Assembly (NCBI GenBank): GCA_017853885.1
Contig: JAFMIR010000001.1
Location: 205,992 to 269,991 of the forward strand
DNA length: 64,000 bases
Direction: 5' to 3'
Source: Prosthecobacter sp.
GTDB taxonomy: Bacteria > Verrucomicrobiota > Verrucomicrobiia > Verrucomicrobiales > Verrucomicrobiaceae
Positions 7,217-15,892 of this stretch are shown here, one piece after another. A program made the translations under genes and the position numbers. The notes beneath the pieces are model-generated. The model made no database searches. It saw nothing but the letters and a program-made list of their open reading frames with translations, and was not told where the DNA came from. The first letter of the stretch is position 1; the number at the start of each line of letters is the position of its first letter.

Positions 7217-10111
7217 ATGCGATACAGCCTGCTTTTACTCTCCACCACGCTAACAGCGGCCCCGGTGGATTTTGTGCGTGATGTGCAGCCTCTTCTTCAG
7301 GAACACTGCCATTCCTGCCACGGCCCAAGCAAGCAGGAGGCAGCCTTCCGCCTCGACCACAAGCCTAGCGCCATGAAAGGCGGGGACTTTGGCTCAGCTA
7401 TCCTACCGGGAAAAAGCGCAGACTCCCTGCTGGTGCATGCCATCGAAGGCAGGAATCCCAAGATGCGGATGCCGCGCAAAGGTGATCCGCTATCCGCGGA
7501 ACAGATCGCACTCATACGCCGCTGGATCGACGAAGGTGCTGTCTGGCCGGACAGCGCCAGCGTGAAGCTGGAGCAGAAAACCGATCACTGGGCCTTTAAA
7601 CGACCAGTGAAGGTCAAACCACCTTCGGCTGGAAATCCCATCGATGCGTTCATTAGGGCTCGTTTGAAAAAAGAAGGCTTGAAGCTGTCTCCGAAGGCTC
7701 CACCGGAGGTTTTACGGCGGAGAATGCATCTCGATCTCGTAGGGCTTCCACCGGCCCCATCCGACAAGTCAGACATCTCAGACCTGTTAGAGAATCTTCT
7801 CAAATCTCCCCATTTCGGAGAACGCTGGGGGCGTCACTGGTTGGATGCAGCACATTATGCAGACTCGAACGGCTATGAGAAGGACCCGATGCGCTTCATC
7901 TGGTTCTACCGGGACTGGGTGATTCATGCCTTCAACAACGACATGCCTTACAACCAGTTCATTATCGAGCAGATCGCAGGGGACCTGCTTCCGAATGCCA
8001 CGCAGGATCAAATCGTAGCCACCGGCTTCCTACGAAACTCGATGATCAATGAAGAAGGTGGTGTTGATCCTGAGCAATTCCGCATGGAGGCCATGTTCGA
8101 CCGCATGGACACCATCGGGAAGAGCATCCTCGGCCTCACTATCGGCTGCACACAATGCCACAACCACAAATACGACCCCATTTCGCAGGAAGAGTACTAC
8201 CGAATGTTTGCCTATCTGAACAACGACAACGAGCCTTGGCGCGTGGTTTACACACCATCTGAGCAGATGACACGCTCCAAGGTGCTGCAACGCGTGGCGG
8301 AATGGGAAAACCAACTCCAGCATGAGCACGCCGACTGGCCGCAACGGCTCGAAGCTTGGAAAAAGTCTATCAAGCACCCAAACTGGACAACACTGAAATT
8401 TGAGGATGACCCCAGCGGCGGCGAAAAAGCCCTGCGCCAGCCTGACGGCAGCGTTTTGGCACAAGGTTACGCACCGACGAAGAGCGAAGTAAGGTTCAAT
8501 GTGGTGCTCGATAAGCCGATGAGAATCAGCGCCTTTCGTCTAGAGCTCATGAATGACCCCAACCTACCCGCGTATGGTCCCGGGCGTTCGCAAAAGGGCA
8601 CAGCGGCGCTGACGGAGTTCAGCGTGACGATGAAAATGGATGGCAAGGATACCAAGCTGAAGTTTGTCAAAGCCACCGCTGACTTCGGCGAACCAGAAAA
8701 CACACCGCTGGTTGGTTTTGCCCGAGATCAGGACACCGCGAAGGACAAACGCGTCACCGGGCCCATCACCTATGCAATCGATGGCGATGACAAAACTGCG
8801 TGGGGCATCGACGCCGGCCCCGGCAGGCGCAATGTGCCTCGCAATGCTGTTTTTGTGCTGGAGGCGCCTATCGAGGTAAAACCTAACTCAGGCCTCATGG
8901 TCGGCCTGAGCATGAAACACGGCGGCTGGAACAGCGACGACCTCCAAACCATGAACCTTGGCCGTTACCGCATCAGCGCCACCGATGCCACGCAAGCCGA
9001 GGCGGATCCTCTTTATGGCAAGAAGGCCGACTTTGCCGTCTTCCGCACCACGGTTCCGGAATGGAAGAGCATCAACGACGAGATCGAAGTTGAATGGCAG
9101 AAGCATCCTGAGGGTGCGACCACGCTCGTGCTCGACGCACGAGAACAACCGCGCATGACAGCTTTGCTCAAGCGCGGCGATTTTACCAAGCCAGGCGATC
9201 GCATGAGTCCCGGCGTGCCTGCCGTGCTGAACCCACTGCCAAAAAATGCGGACAGTTCACGACTCACCTTCGCAAGGTGGCTCACCAGCAATGAATCACC
9301 CACCACAGCACGAGCTTTTGTGAATCGGGTGTGGCAGTCCGTCTTTGGAACCGGCCTCGTGGACACACCGGAAGATTTTGGCAGACAGGGCAGTAAACCC
9401 ACGCATCCCGAACTGCTCGACTGGCTCGCCGCTGACTTTATGGAGAACGGGTGGAGCCTCAAAAAGCTTCTGCGCCTCATCATTTCCAGCGAGACCTACC
9501 AGCAAAGCAGCCATGCGCCCCCCGAATCTCTCGATCGTGATCCCTACAACCGTTTGCTGGGTCGCGGACCTCGTTTTCGTGTGGAAGGTGAAGTCGTGCG
9601 TGACATCCAGCTTGCCGTCAGCGGCCTTCTGAATCCGGCTGTCGGCGGCCGCGGCGTGATGCCGCCTGCCCCAGCACATCTCTTCGAGAAGCCAGCCAGC
9701 TACGCCCCCTTTCCTTGGCATGTGGAGAAGGATGCGCAGAAGTATCGCCGCGCCATTTATGTCTTCCGCCGCCGCAGCACACCCTATCCTTTCCTCAGCA
9801 CCTTTGATGTGCCGAATGGAGAAAGCTCCTGCATCCGCCGCTCCCGCAGCAACACACCGATGCAGGCCCTCATGACGTTGAATGAAACGATGAGCATGGA
9901 AGCTGCGAAAGCTCTCGCCTGCCGCATGGAAAAGGAGGGTGGCATCTCGCAAGGCTTCCGCCTTTGCACGAACCGCGAACCAACCAAGAAAGAGCTGCAA
10001 GCCCTCCAAGACCTCGCGAAACGCCAAAGCTCACGCAAGGATGCCATACCGCCCATGGTGGCCGTCGCGCGGGTGCTATTGAATCTTGACGAGACAATCA
10101 CGAAGGAATGA
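7217..10111 (+). CDS. PSCyt1-DUF1549-DUF1553 secreted cytochrome-type protein (copy 2)
   Basis: 964 residues. Short signal peptide (about 1-15), haem motif CHSCH at 31-35 within the PSCyt1 domain, and LDHKPSAMKGGDFG typical of the family. DUF1549 (about 140-340) contains GLPPAPSDKSDISDLL, where residues 182-190 are a three-residue repeat encoded by a 9-bp-period DNA tract. Then FGERWGRHWLDAAHYADSNG and a second CxxCH, CTQCHNHKYDPIS. The central region (about 380-660) is beta-rich and unassigned. DUF1553 (about 675-960) shows [20 protein letters not shown]. It stands alone on the plus strand and ends 3 bp before the convergent glgE stop. Confidence 0.92.
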   Translation: MRYSLLLLSTTLTAAPVDFVRDVQPLLQEHCHSCHGPSKQEAAFRLDHKPSAMKGGDFGSAILPGKSADSLLVHAIEGRNPKMRMPRKGDPLSAEQIALIRRWIDEGAVWPDSASVKLEQKTDHWAFKRPVKVKPPSAGNPIDAFIRARLKKEGLKLSPKAPPEVLRRRMHLDLVGLPPAPSDKSDISDLLENLLKSPHFGERWGRHWLDAAHYADSNGYEKDPMRFIWFYRDWVIHAFNNDMPYNQFIIEQIAGDLLPNATQDQIVATGFLRNSMINEEGGVDPEQFRMEAMFDRMDTIGKSILGLTIGCTQCHNHKYDPISQEEYYRMFAYLNNDNEPWRVVYTPSEQMTRSKVLQRVAEWENQLQHEHADWPQRLEAWKKSIKHPNWTTLKFEDDPSGGEKALRQPDGSVLAQGYAPTKSEVRFNVVLDKPMRISAFRLELMNDPNLPAYGPGRSQKGTAALTEFSVTMKMDGKDTKLKFVKATADFGEPENTPLVGFARDQDTAKDKRVTGPITYAIDGDDKTAWGIDAGPGRRNVPRNAVFVLEAPIEVKPNSGLMVGLSMKHGGWNSDDLQTMNLGRYRISATDATQAEADPLYGKKADFAVFRTTVPEWKSINDEIEVEWQKHPEGATTLVLDAREQPRMTALLKRGDFTKPGDRMSPGVPAVLNPLPKNADSSRLTFARWLTSNESPTTARAFVNRVWQSVFGTGLVDTPEDFGRQGSKPTHPELLDWLAADFMENGWSLKKLLRLIISSETYQQSSHAPPESLDRDPYNRLLGRGPRFRVEGEVVRDIQLAVSGLLNPAVGGRGVMPPAPAHLFEKPASYAPFPWHVEKDAQKYRRAIYVFRRRSTPYPFLSTFDVPNGESSCIRRSRSNTPMQALMTLNETMSMEAAKALACRMEKEGGISQGFRLCTNREPTKKELQALQDLAKRQSSRKDAIPPMVAVARVLLNLDETITKE
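7760..7786 (+). repeat. 9-bp-period tract, three units (SDK-SDI-SDL)
   Basis: Three 9-bp units, TCCGACAAG, TCAGACATC and TCAGACCTG, in frame in the DUF1549 part directly after GLPP. On the opposite strand the unit reads GTCNGANNN, the same core as four other tracts in this window. Confidence 0.7.
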
Positions 10112-10114
10112 TCA

Positions 10115-12073
10115 TCACGTCTGCTCCACACGGAAGACGTGCATCGACACGCCGTCAGGTTTCAGTTCGACGTAATTGTGAGCTCCATTCCACTCATAAG
10201 TGCCCCCGTGCAGCAAATCGATCACCCTAAAGGGTTTTGAAGCATCGAGCCCCAGCGCCGTGAGGTCCAGATGCACCATGCTCGCAGCAGTTTGCTTTGG
10301 ATCAAGATTGATGCAGCAAAGAATGCGGTTGCCATGATCCGGCGTGGCTTTGCTGTAGCTGATGATCTGGCGATGGTCAGCAGCATGGAAGCGCAGATTA
10401 TCATAGAGATGCAGCGCAGCGTTGTCGCGACGGATGAGATTCAGCTTGCGGATGAAACCGCTGATGTTTCCGGACTTGTTGTAGTCACGCTGCACGAGTT
10501 GATACTTCTCGCTGTGGTTGTATTCCTCCTTGCCTGGATAGGGCTCGTTTTCACACAACTCGTATCCGGTGTAGATGCCCCAAATGCTCGACATGGTGGC
10601 GGCGAGGGCGGCGCGGATTCGAAACATCTGCGGGCCGGCATTTTGCAGGTGCCAAGGCAGGATGTCGGGCGTATTAGGCCAGAAATTGGCACGATAATAC
10701 CAGCGCATGTCGCCATGGAAAAGCTCGCGGGCATACTCTTCAAGCTCGGCTCGACTCTCACGCCAAGTGAAGTAAGTATAACTTTGCGTGAAGCCAATTT
10801 TGCCAAGCGCCTGCATCATCTTCGGCTTCGTGAAGGCCTCAGCGAGGAAGATCACGTCAGGGTCCTTGCGCTGAATGGTGCCGATGAGCTCTTCCCAGAA
10901 GGCCACGGGCTTTGTATGCGGATTGTCCACGCGGAATATCTTCACACCGCAATCGACCCAGAACTCGACAACACCGATTAGTTCCTTCCACAGCGCCTTC
11001 CAGTCGTCACAGTGGAAATTGATCGGGTAAATGTCCTGATACTTCTTCGGAGGATTCTCGGCGTAGCGGATGCTTCCATCTGGACGCTGATAAAACCACT
11101 TGGGATGTTCTTTAACATAAGGATGATCGGGAGAGCAGTTGATGGCAAAGTCGAGTGCGATTTCTAGGCCCCGTTTGTTGGCCTCCCCAACAAGCCATTG
11201 GAAATCTTCGAGAGTGCCCAGTGCTGGCTCAATAGCCCGATGACCACCTGCGGGGCCGCCGATGGCCCACGGGCTGCCCACATCACCCTCAATCGCGGTG
11301 AGTGTGTTGTTTTTGCCTTTGCGGGCGGTGATACCAATCGGATGGATCGGCGGAAAATAGATCACATCAAAGCCTAGTTGTGCCGCGTGGTCGAGGCGGC
11401 CGAGACAGTCGCGGAAGGCACTGTGTTTGTTGGCGAGACCTTCTGCGCCACGAGGGAAAAATTCATACCAGGCCGAGAACCTTGCCCGATCCCGCTCAAC
11501 GATGACCTGCATTGTGGCAGAAAGGGTGGAAAGGCTGCGATCCGGGAAGCGATCCATCAGCGCCTGCATTTCATCAGAATGGATCACGTCGAGGATCTCT
11601 TGTGCGGGCACTTGGTTCAGCAGGCCAGCCCATTCCTGCATCTTGGAGGCCGCTGCCCTGATGCCTGCTTTCTTGGCGCGTGCCGCAGCTTCTTTGAGCA
11701 GGCGAGCCCCCTCGCGCGCTTCGATGGGCACATCGGGGTCTTCGGCCGCCACACGCACGGCGAAAGTCTTCTTCCACGAGCGAAAAGCATCACCCCACAC
11801 CTCCACGAGGTATTCCCAGCGTCCTGCTTTCTCAAACGCACAGCTCCCATGCCAGCGGTCGTTCTGATCAAGTGTCATCGGAGCCTCGCACCAGCGTTTC
11901 GAGCCCACCAAGCGCCAGCGCAGCACTGCGGTCATCACGTCATGGCCGTCTTTGAAAATATCACACCAAACATCGAGAGGTTCGCGCATCACGCGTTTCA
12001 CCGGGTGTCGGCCCCCCTCGATGCAGGGGTAGAAGTTTTCGATGACAACTGTAGGAGCGTGTTTGGCGGACAT
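10115..12073 (-). CDS. glgE: Alpha-1,4-glucan:maltose-1-phosphate maltosyltransferase GlgE
   Basis: GH13 subfamily 3 enzyme that elongates alpha-1,4-glucan with maltose 1-phosphate, in the cytoplasm. The start at 12073 (MSAKHAPTVVIE) gives 652 residues and places the typical N-terminal VIENFYPCIEGGRHPVKR near the beginning. An in-frame upstream ATG at 12148 would add 25 unconserved residues and leave only 9 bp to the divergent gene. The diagnostic motif FRVDNPHTKP carries the nucleophile D383 (numbering from 12073), and FLAEAFTKP the acid/base E412. The length fits the family. The usual partners (treS, mak/pep2, glgB) are not in the window, so the source of maltose 1-phosphate must be encoded elsewhere. 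Confidence 0.95.
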   Translation of the reverse strand: MSAKHAPTVVIENFYPCIEGGRHPVKRVMREPLDVWCDIFKDGHDVMTAVLRWRLVGSKRWCEAPMTLDQNDRWHGSCAFEKAGRWEYLVEVWGDAFRSWKKTFAVRVAAEDPDVPIEAREGARLLKEAAARAKKAGIRAAASKMQEWAGLLNQVPAQEILDVIHSDEMQALMDRFPDRSLSTLSATMQVIVERDRARFSAWYEFFPRGAEGLANKHSAFRDCLGRLDHAAQLGFDVIYFPPIHPIGITARKGKNNTLTAIEGDVGSPWAIGGPAGGHRAIEPALGTLEDFQWLVGEANKRGLEIALDFAINCSPDHPYVKEHPKWFYQRPDGSIRYAENPPKKYQDIYPINFHCDDWKALWKELIGVVEFWVDCGVKIFRVDNPHTKPVAFWEELIGTIQRKDPDVIFLAEAFTKPKMMQALGKIGFTQSYTYFTWRESRAELEEYARELFHGDMRWYYRANFWPNTPDILPWHLQNAGPQMFRIRAALAATMSSIWGIYTGYELCENEPYPGKEEYNHSEKYQLVQRDYNKSGNISGFIRKLNLIRRDNAALHLYDNLRFHAADHRQIISYSKATPDHGNRILCCINLDPKQTAASMVHLDLTALGLDASKPFRVIDLLHGGTYEWNGAHNYVELKPDGVSMHVFRVEQT

Positions 12074-12157
12074 GGAAAGGCATGGATAGCCGTGAATCGG
12101 ATTTTGGAAGAGAAAAATCCCTTTGGAGCTTCGCTGCTTTTGCGCCATGCATCACAA

Positions 12158-13492
12158 ATGCCCAACCCTGCTTCCAGGAAAAAAATCCTGCTCGCCGAAG
12201 ACGTGCGTGCGATTGCCTTGCAGCTATCGCATGCCTTGGAAAAGGCGGGATACGAAGTTGATGTGGCTCGTGACGGGGAGGAGTGCCTCGATAAGATAGC
12301 ATCTTTTCAGCCAGACCTGCTCGTGCTGGACTTGATCATGCCGAAGACTACCGGTCTGGAGGTGCTCCGAACCCTGCGTGCTGGCGCAGCCACGGAAAAC
12401 TTGGCCGTAATCATCACCACAGCCAAAGATTATTCCACAGAGCTGAAGCACATACGCCAGAGCAGTCCGCTGGATGTGCTGATTAAGCCCTTCGCACCCC
12501 AAGTGTTGATCTCGAAGCTCGAAGGCTTCTTCAATTCTGCCGCCAGTTGTTCCCTTGAGGCCAGTCGGCCTGTCCGCGATACTCCATCAGAGGTCTATTC
12601 GCCTGCCTTGGATCCAAAAAGACCTCACGTAAGGTTTTGGGGCACACGCGGCTCGATTCCGGTCTCAGGCGGCCGGTATGCACAGCACGGCGGAAACACG
12701 ACCTGCTTCGAGTTTTGCACAGGCCAAGACCGCATCCTCTTTGATGCTGGCTCTGGCCTGCGTGAAGCTGCTCTCTCCATGCTGAAAGAAGGGCCGCGGC
12801 ACATCCATCTCTTCATCACTCACACGCATTGGGACCACATCCAGGGTTTCCCCTTCTTTACACCCATTTACGTGCCCGGCTTTGAGATCACCGTTTACGG
12901 CGAGCGTGGCTTTGGAAAAAACATTGAATCGCTTCTGGTTGGCCAACTCGATCGCGACTACTTCCCCGTGCAACGCGAAGACCTGGCCGCAAAGATCAAC
13001 TTCGTCTTTCTAGAGGATCGGCCTGTAGAAATAAGTGGCGCCAAAATTTCCCGTGAGTATGTCCATCACCCTGGAGCGACTGTTGGTTTCAAGATTGAGC
13101 ACGACGATTGGAAAGTCGCCTTCATTCCGGACAATGAGTTCCTCCAAGGCTACACCGGCAGCCCGGTGGGTCTCACTCGGGACAACGATATCGTAGTGCC
13201 TCATGAACCAGTGATTCAATTTGTCGAAGGAGTCGATCTGCTCGTTCATGAAGCCCAGTATCTTCCAAACGAGTACGCCAAAAAAATTGGTTGGGGACAT
13301 TCCAACCTTACCAGTGCGTGTGCCCTTGCCAAATTGGCTGGTGTGAAGAAGTGGATTGCCGTACACCATGATCCAGATCACGACGACATCGCTCTACACG
13401 CAAAACATGGTCTCACCCGGCAGATCCTTGCCGACCTTAATTACCGCATCCCCTTCGTCCACGGCTACGATGGCCTCGTGGAGTATCGATAA
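12158..13492 (+). CDS. Response-regulator receiver fused to metallo-beta-lactamase-fold hydrolase
   Basis: From the ATG at 12158, 444 residues. Receiver domain at about 8-125: acidic pair E14/D15, phosphoacceptor D58 in LLVLDLIMPKTTG, conserved K110 in LIKPF. A ~30-residue linker leads to an MBL-fold domain (about 157-440) starting RFWGTRGSIPVSG, with the metal motif HTHWDH at 222-227 and later HHPGATVGF, LLVHEAQY, GWGHSN and AVHHDPDHDD. The MBL part resembles the cyclic-nucleotide-phosphodiesterase/TaR3-like branch, so phosphorylation may gate hydrolysis of a soluble substrate. No histidine kinase is nearby. A longer reading frame open upstream from 11378 is the antisense of glgE and was not used as the start. 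Confidence 0.9.
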   Translation: MPNPASRKKILLAEDVRAIALQLSHALEKAGYEVDVARDGEECLDKIASFQPDLLVLDLIMPKTTGLEVLRTLRAGAATENLAVIITTAKDYSTELKHIRQSSPLDVLIKPFAPQVLISKLEGFFNSAASCSLEASRPVRDTPSEVYSPALDPKRPHVRFWGTRGSIPVSGGRYAQHGGNTTCFEFCTGQDRILFDAGSGLREAALSMLKEGPRHIHLFITHTHWDHIQGFPFFTPIYVPGFEITVYGERGFGKNIESLLVGQLDRDYFPVQREDLAAKINFVFLEDRPVEISGAKISREYVHHPGATVGFKIEHDDWKVAFIPDNEFLQGYTGSPVGLTRDNDIVVPHEPVIQFVEGVDLLVHEAQYLPNEYAKKIGWGHSNLTSACALAKLAGVKKWIAVHHDPDHDDIALHAKHGLTRQILADLNYRIPFVHGYDGLVEYR

Positions 13493-13575
13493 AAAAGGCA
13501 GGTGTTGAGTCGGTGCCTAGTGCTCCGACAGCAACATTCTTGATGCATTCTGGGCTAGAAGCATTTTTCTATGTA

Positions 13576-14469
13576 TCAGGGAAACGCCTTTTCGAGCATC
13601 TCGACATTCGCCTTCATCACGCTTAAGAAATCACCACCATCCGGCACGTTGCCACAAGGATCGAAGACAAGGCTCTTCACGCCGATGGCCTCAAGTTTTG
13701 CAACGCTTTCCTTCTCTGGCTCTCCTTCCCAAATCATCCACTTAGCCGGGTGTTTCAAGCGAAGAACTCTGATCTCTTCCATGGCTTTCTCATCGGGCAC
13801 AACGTCAGGCTCCCAGAGCACCGACTGAAGGTTCAGCGTATAACGACGCGCGAAATAGTGGTAAACCGGATGCGAGGCTAGCAGAGGTGTGTTCGCCATG
13901 CGTTTACCGACAGCGATCAACCGCGCATCGAGGGTTTGCAGATCACTTTTTAGTGCCACGAAGTTCTTCTCTGTATCCGACGAATAATTTGCTAGTGATG
14001 CTTTCACGGCTTCGGCCTGCTGAATGGCTTGAACGAGATCAATCCAAGTCGTGAAAGCAATGCCGCTGTGACTGTGCTCGCCACCTGGGCCATGGCTGTG
14101 CGTAGAGTCCGCTTTGATTTCGATATACTGTGCCTTGAATGCTGCTGAAGTGTCCACCATCTTGGATTGCGGCAGCGTGACCTTCTCAGCCCATTTGGAA
14201 TAAGTGGCGCCATTCATGAGAATCACATCGGCATTCTGAAACTGCGTGATGGCCACGTCATTGGGCTGCCAAAAGGCCGGATCTTCATCCGGAGGCGCGG
14301 GAAAGACGACATCGACCGCACCACCACCTATCCGTTGCGCAAAATACTTCAGCGGGTAGTTGGCAACGAGCACCTGTGGCTTACCCCTTGGATTAGAAGC
14401 GACACCTGAATCGGCTTCGCGACCGCAGGCAGCCAAGAGAAGAAGGGATAAAATGAAGAGTTTTTTCAT
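13576..14469 (-). CDS. Metal ABC transporter substrate-binding lipoprotein (ZnuA/TroA-like)
   Basis: The start at 14469 gives MKKLFILSLLLLAAC, a lipoprotein signal with lipobox LAAC (C15), and 297 residues. The body matches the cluster A-I metal-binding proteins: VLVANYPLKYFAQRIGG, a conserved NGATYSKW region, a histidine-rich loop (HSHGPGGEHSHSG) and LLASHPVYHYFARRY. These proteins deliver Zn2+ or Mn2+ to an ABC permease. No permease or ATPase gene is adjacent, so partners are elsewhere or the protein acts alone. An in-frame start at 14550 would put 27 residues before the lipoprotein signal and is rejected. Confidence 0.88.
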   Translation of the reverse strand: MKKLFILSLLLLAACGREADSGVASNPRGKPQVLVANYPLKYFAQRIGGGAVDVVFPAPPDEDPAFWQPNDVAITQFQNADVILMNGATYSKWAEKVTLPQSKMVDTSAAFKAQYIEIKADSTHSHGPGGEHSHSGIAFTTWIDLVQAIQQAEAVKASLANYSSDTEKNFVALKSDLQTLDARLIAVGKRMANTPLLASHPVYHYFARRYTLNLQSVLWEPDVVPDEKAMEEIRVLRLKHPAKWMIWEGEPEKESVAKLEAIGVKSLVFDPCGNVPDGGDFLSVMKANVEMLEKAFP

Positions 14470-14586
14470 AAGACTGATACATGCCAACATGCTGCAAAAC
14501 TTGATGTTGCCAAGTGTCACGCTGCCTTGCCAACTCGTCGATTGGCTCATTCCATTTCGGCCTCGGCAGCGGCTTGGTTTCTATAC

Positions 14587-15119
14587 ATGGCTTTCAGACT
14601 CGACCAAGCGATTGTCAAAGGTGAGATCGTCAATACGGAGCGCGGACGCGTGCGCGACTTGATCTGGCTTTGTGGGCTAGCAATGCTGCATAGAGGAGGA
14701 TGCAGCATTTGAAAGTGAGCTCATCCCTCTCTTGAGCTCGCTCACACGAGTTGGCATTCAGGCTCCTCAGCAATCTGCGCGATGACGATCAGAACGAGGC
14801 ATCTGATGAGGATGCGATGGACGAGTCATCGCTAGAACCATGTATGAGAAATGCGCTGAGCATCGGCGAAAAACTCGCTATTGCCCTCAGATCCCGCCCA
14901 TTTTCGCAGCGCGCACAGACCGGCTACACGCTCGCCATCTCGAAGCGTTGACTGAACTGGTGCAATCAAGCTCTCGCCGGACTCAATGCTCTCCTGATGG
15001 ACGGCCGATCGCGGGACAGCCGGGCGCTTTTGAGCGATTTCAAACATGACCTGCATGGCATTAAGGACAGAATCACAGATTTGAGACAGGAAATCCGGCA
15101 GCCAGAACCCGACATCTGA
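14587..15119 (+). pseudogene. Probable decayed gene with protein-like segments in three frames
   Basis: This 0.6-kb stretch between two genes has no intact frame but reads protein-like in pieces. Frame 1 (14587-14712) starts MAFRLDQAIVKGEIVN and TERGRVRDLIWLCGL, then stops. A second frame carries ARTDRLHARHLEALTEL near 14905-14955. A third frame after the stop at 14949-14951 reads ALAGLNALLMDGRSRD and LHGIKDRITDLRQEIR up to a stop at 15117-15119. The first segment resembles, from memory, the N-terminus of a cytoplasmic protein family common in PVC genomes (pattern VKGE.DN..RG.V.G.IWL). Inference: a gene broken by frameshifts and deletion. Confidence 0.4.
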
Positions 15120-15193
15120 ATACGAAAGAATGGTAAAGAGCCCCATCACACTGCTTGACCCGGATGGAGTGATGTGGAGGATGCTGAGTGCTT

Positions 15194-15892
15194 ATGAAAA
15201 AGATTCCGCTTCTGTACCTTTTGTCTCTCTGGGGCGCTTTGATGTCATTCTCGGCCGAACCATCGAAACCCGAAACCGGCAAGCCAGTTGAAAGGTCGAC
15301 TGAATCTGCAAAGGAAATTGTTCTTTTTGATGGCAAGTCACTCGACGATTGGGAGTCGGTTGACATTGGCGCCAGTGGCACCGTGGAACTGGAGGGTGGA
15401 CTGATGGTCATCAACGCGGGCGATAGTGTGAGCGGTGCGGTTTATAAAAAGGCCGCGTCGCTACCGATGACAAACTATGAAATCTCACTTGAAGCCAAAC
15501 GACTTGAAGGTGTGGATTTCTTTTGTGGGCTCACATTCCCTGTGGGCGGACCCAAGACCTGTGCCACGCTCGTCTGTGGCGGCTGGGGCGGTGCGGTGAC
15601 GGGCATCTCCAACATCGACGGCCTCGATGCCAGCGAAAACAGCACGTCCAACTTTGTCCGTTATGAAGACAACAAGTGGTACCCTGTCAGGGTGCGTGTC
15701 ACGCCATCAAACCTCAGCGTGTGGATTGATGGAAAGCATCTCATCGACCAAGATATCGAAGGTAAAAAAATCGGTGTAAGGCCCGGGCCGATCGAGAGCT
15801 ATCTGCCGCTGTCCTTTACCACCTACGCCACGACAGCCGCTTTAAGGAATGTGACGCTCAAGAAACTGGAAGAGCTCAAGCAGAAGCCATGA
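15194..15892 (+). CDS. Secreted DUF1080-like (concanavalin-fold) protein
   Basis: ATG at 15194 (a GTG two codons upstream is possible) gives 232 residues with a signal peptide ending near SFSA. The rest is a DUF1080-type jelly roll: IVLFDGKSLDDWESVDIG near the start, a central DFFCGLTFPVGGP and WYPVRVRVTPSNLSVWIDG near the end. DUF1080 includes 3-keto-glycoside hydrolases and lectin-like proteins; catalytic residues cannot be assigned here. It ends with a 4-bp ATGA overlap with the following lipase-like gene, so the two are very likely co-translated. Confidence 0.82.
   Translation: MKKIPLLYLLSLWGALMSFSAEPSKPETGKPVERSTESAKEIVLFDGKSLDDWESVDIGASGTVELEGGLMVINAGDSVSGAVYKKAASLPMTNYEISLEAKRLEGVDFFCGLTFPVGGPKTCATLVCGGWGGAVTGISNIDGLDASENSTSNFVRYEDNKWYPVRVRVTPSNLSVWIDGKHLIDQDIEGKKIGVRPGPIESYLPLSFTTYATTAALRNVTLKKLEELKQKP

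Noticed and set aside
12074..12148. 25-residue N-terminal extension of GlgE
   Set aside because: Unlike the family, and it would leave only 9 bp to the divergent gene; start 12073 preferred.
11378..12157. Upstream extension of the receiver/MBL gene
   Set aside because: It is entirely antisense of glgE and has no conserved residues before the receiver domain at 12158.
14470..14530. Imperfect inverted repeat GCAAAACTTGATGTTGC as a possible metal-regulator box
   Set aside because: Only the outer four bases pair well, and it matches no Zur, Fur or MntR consensus that I can recall.
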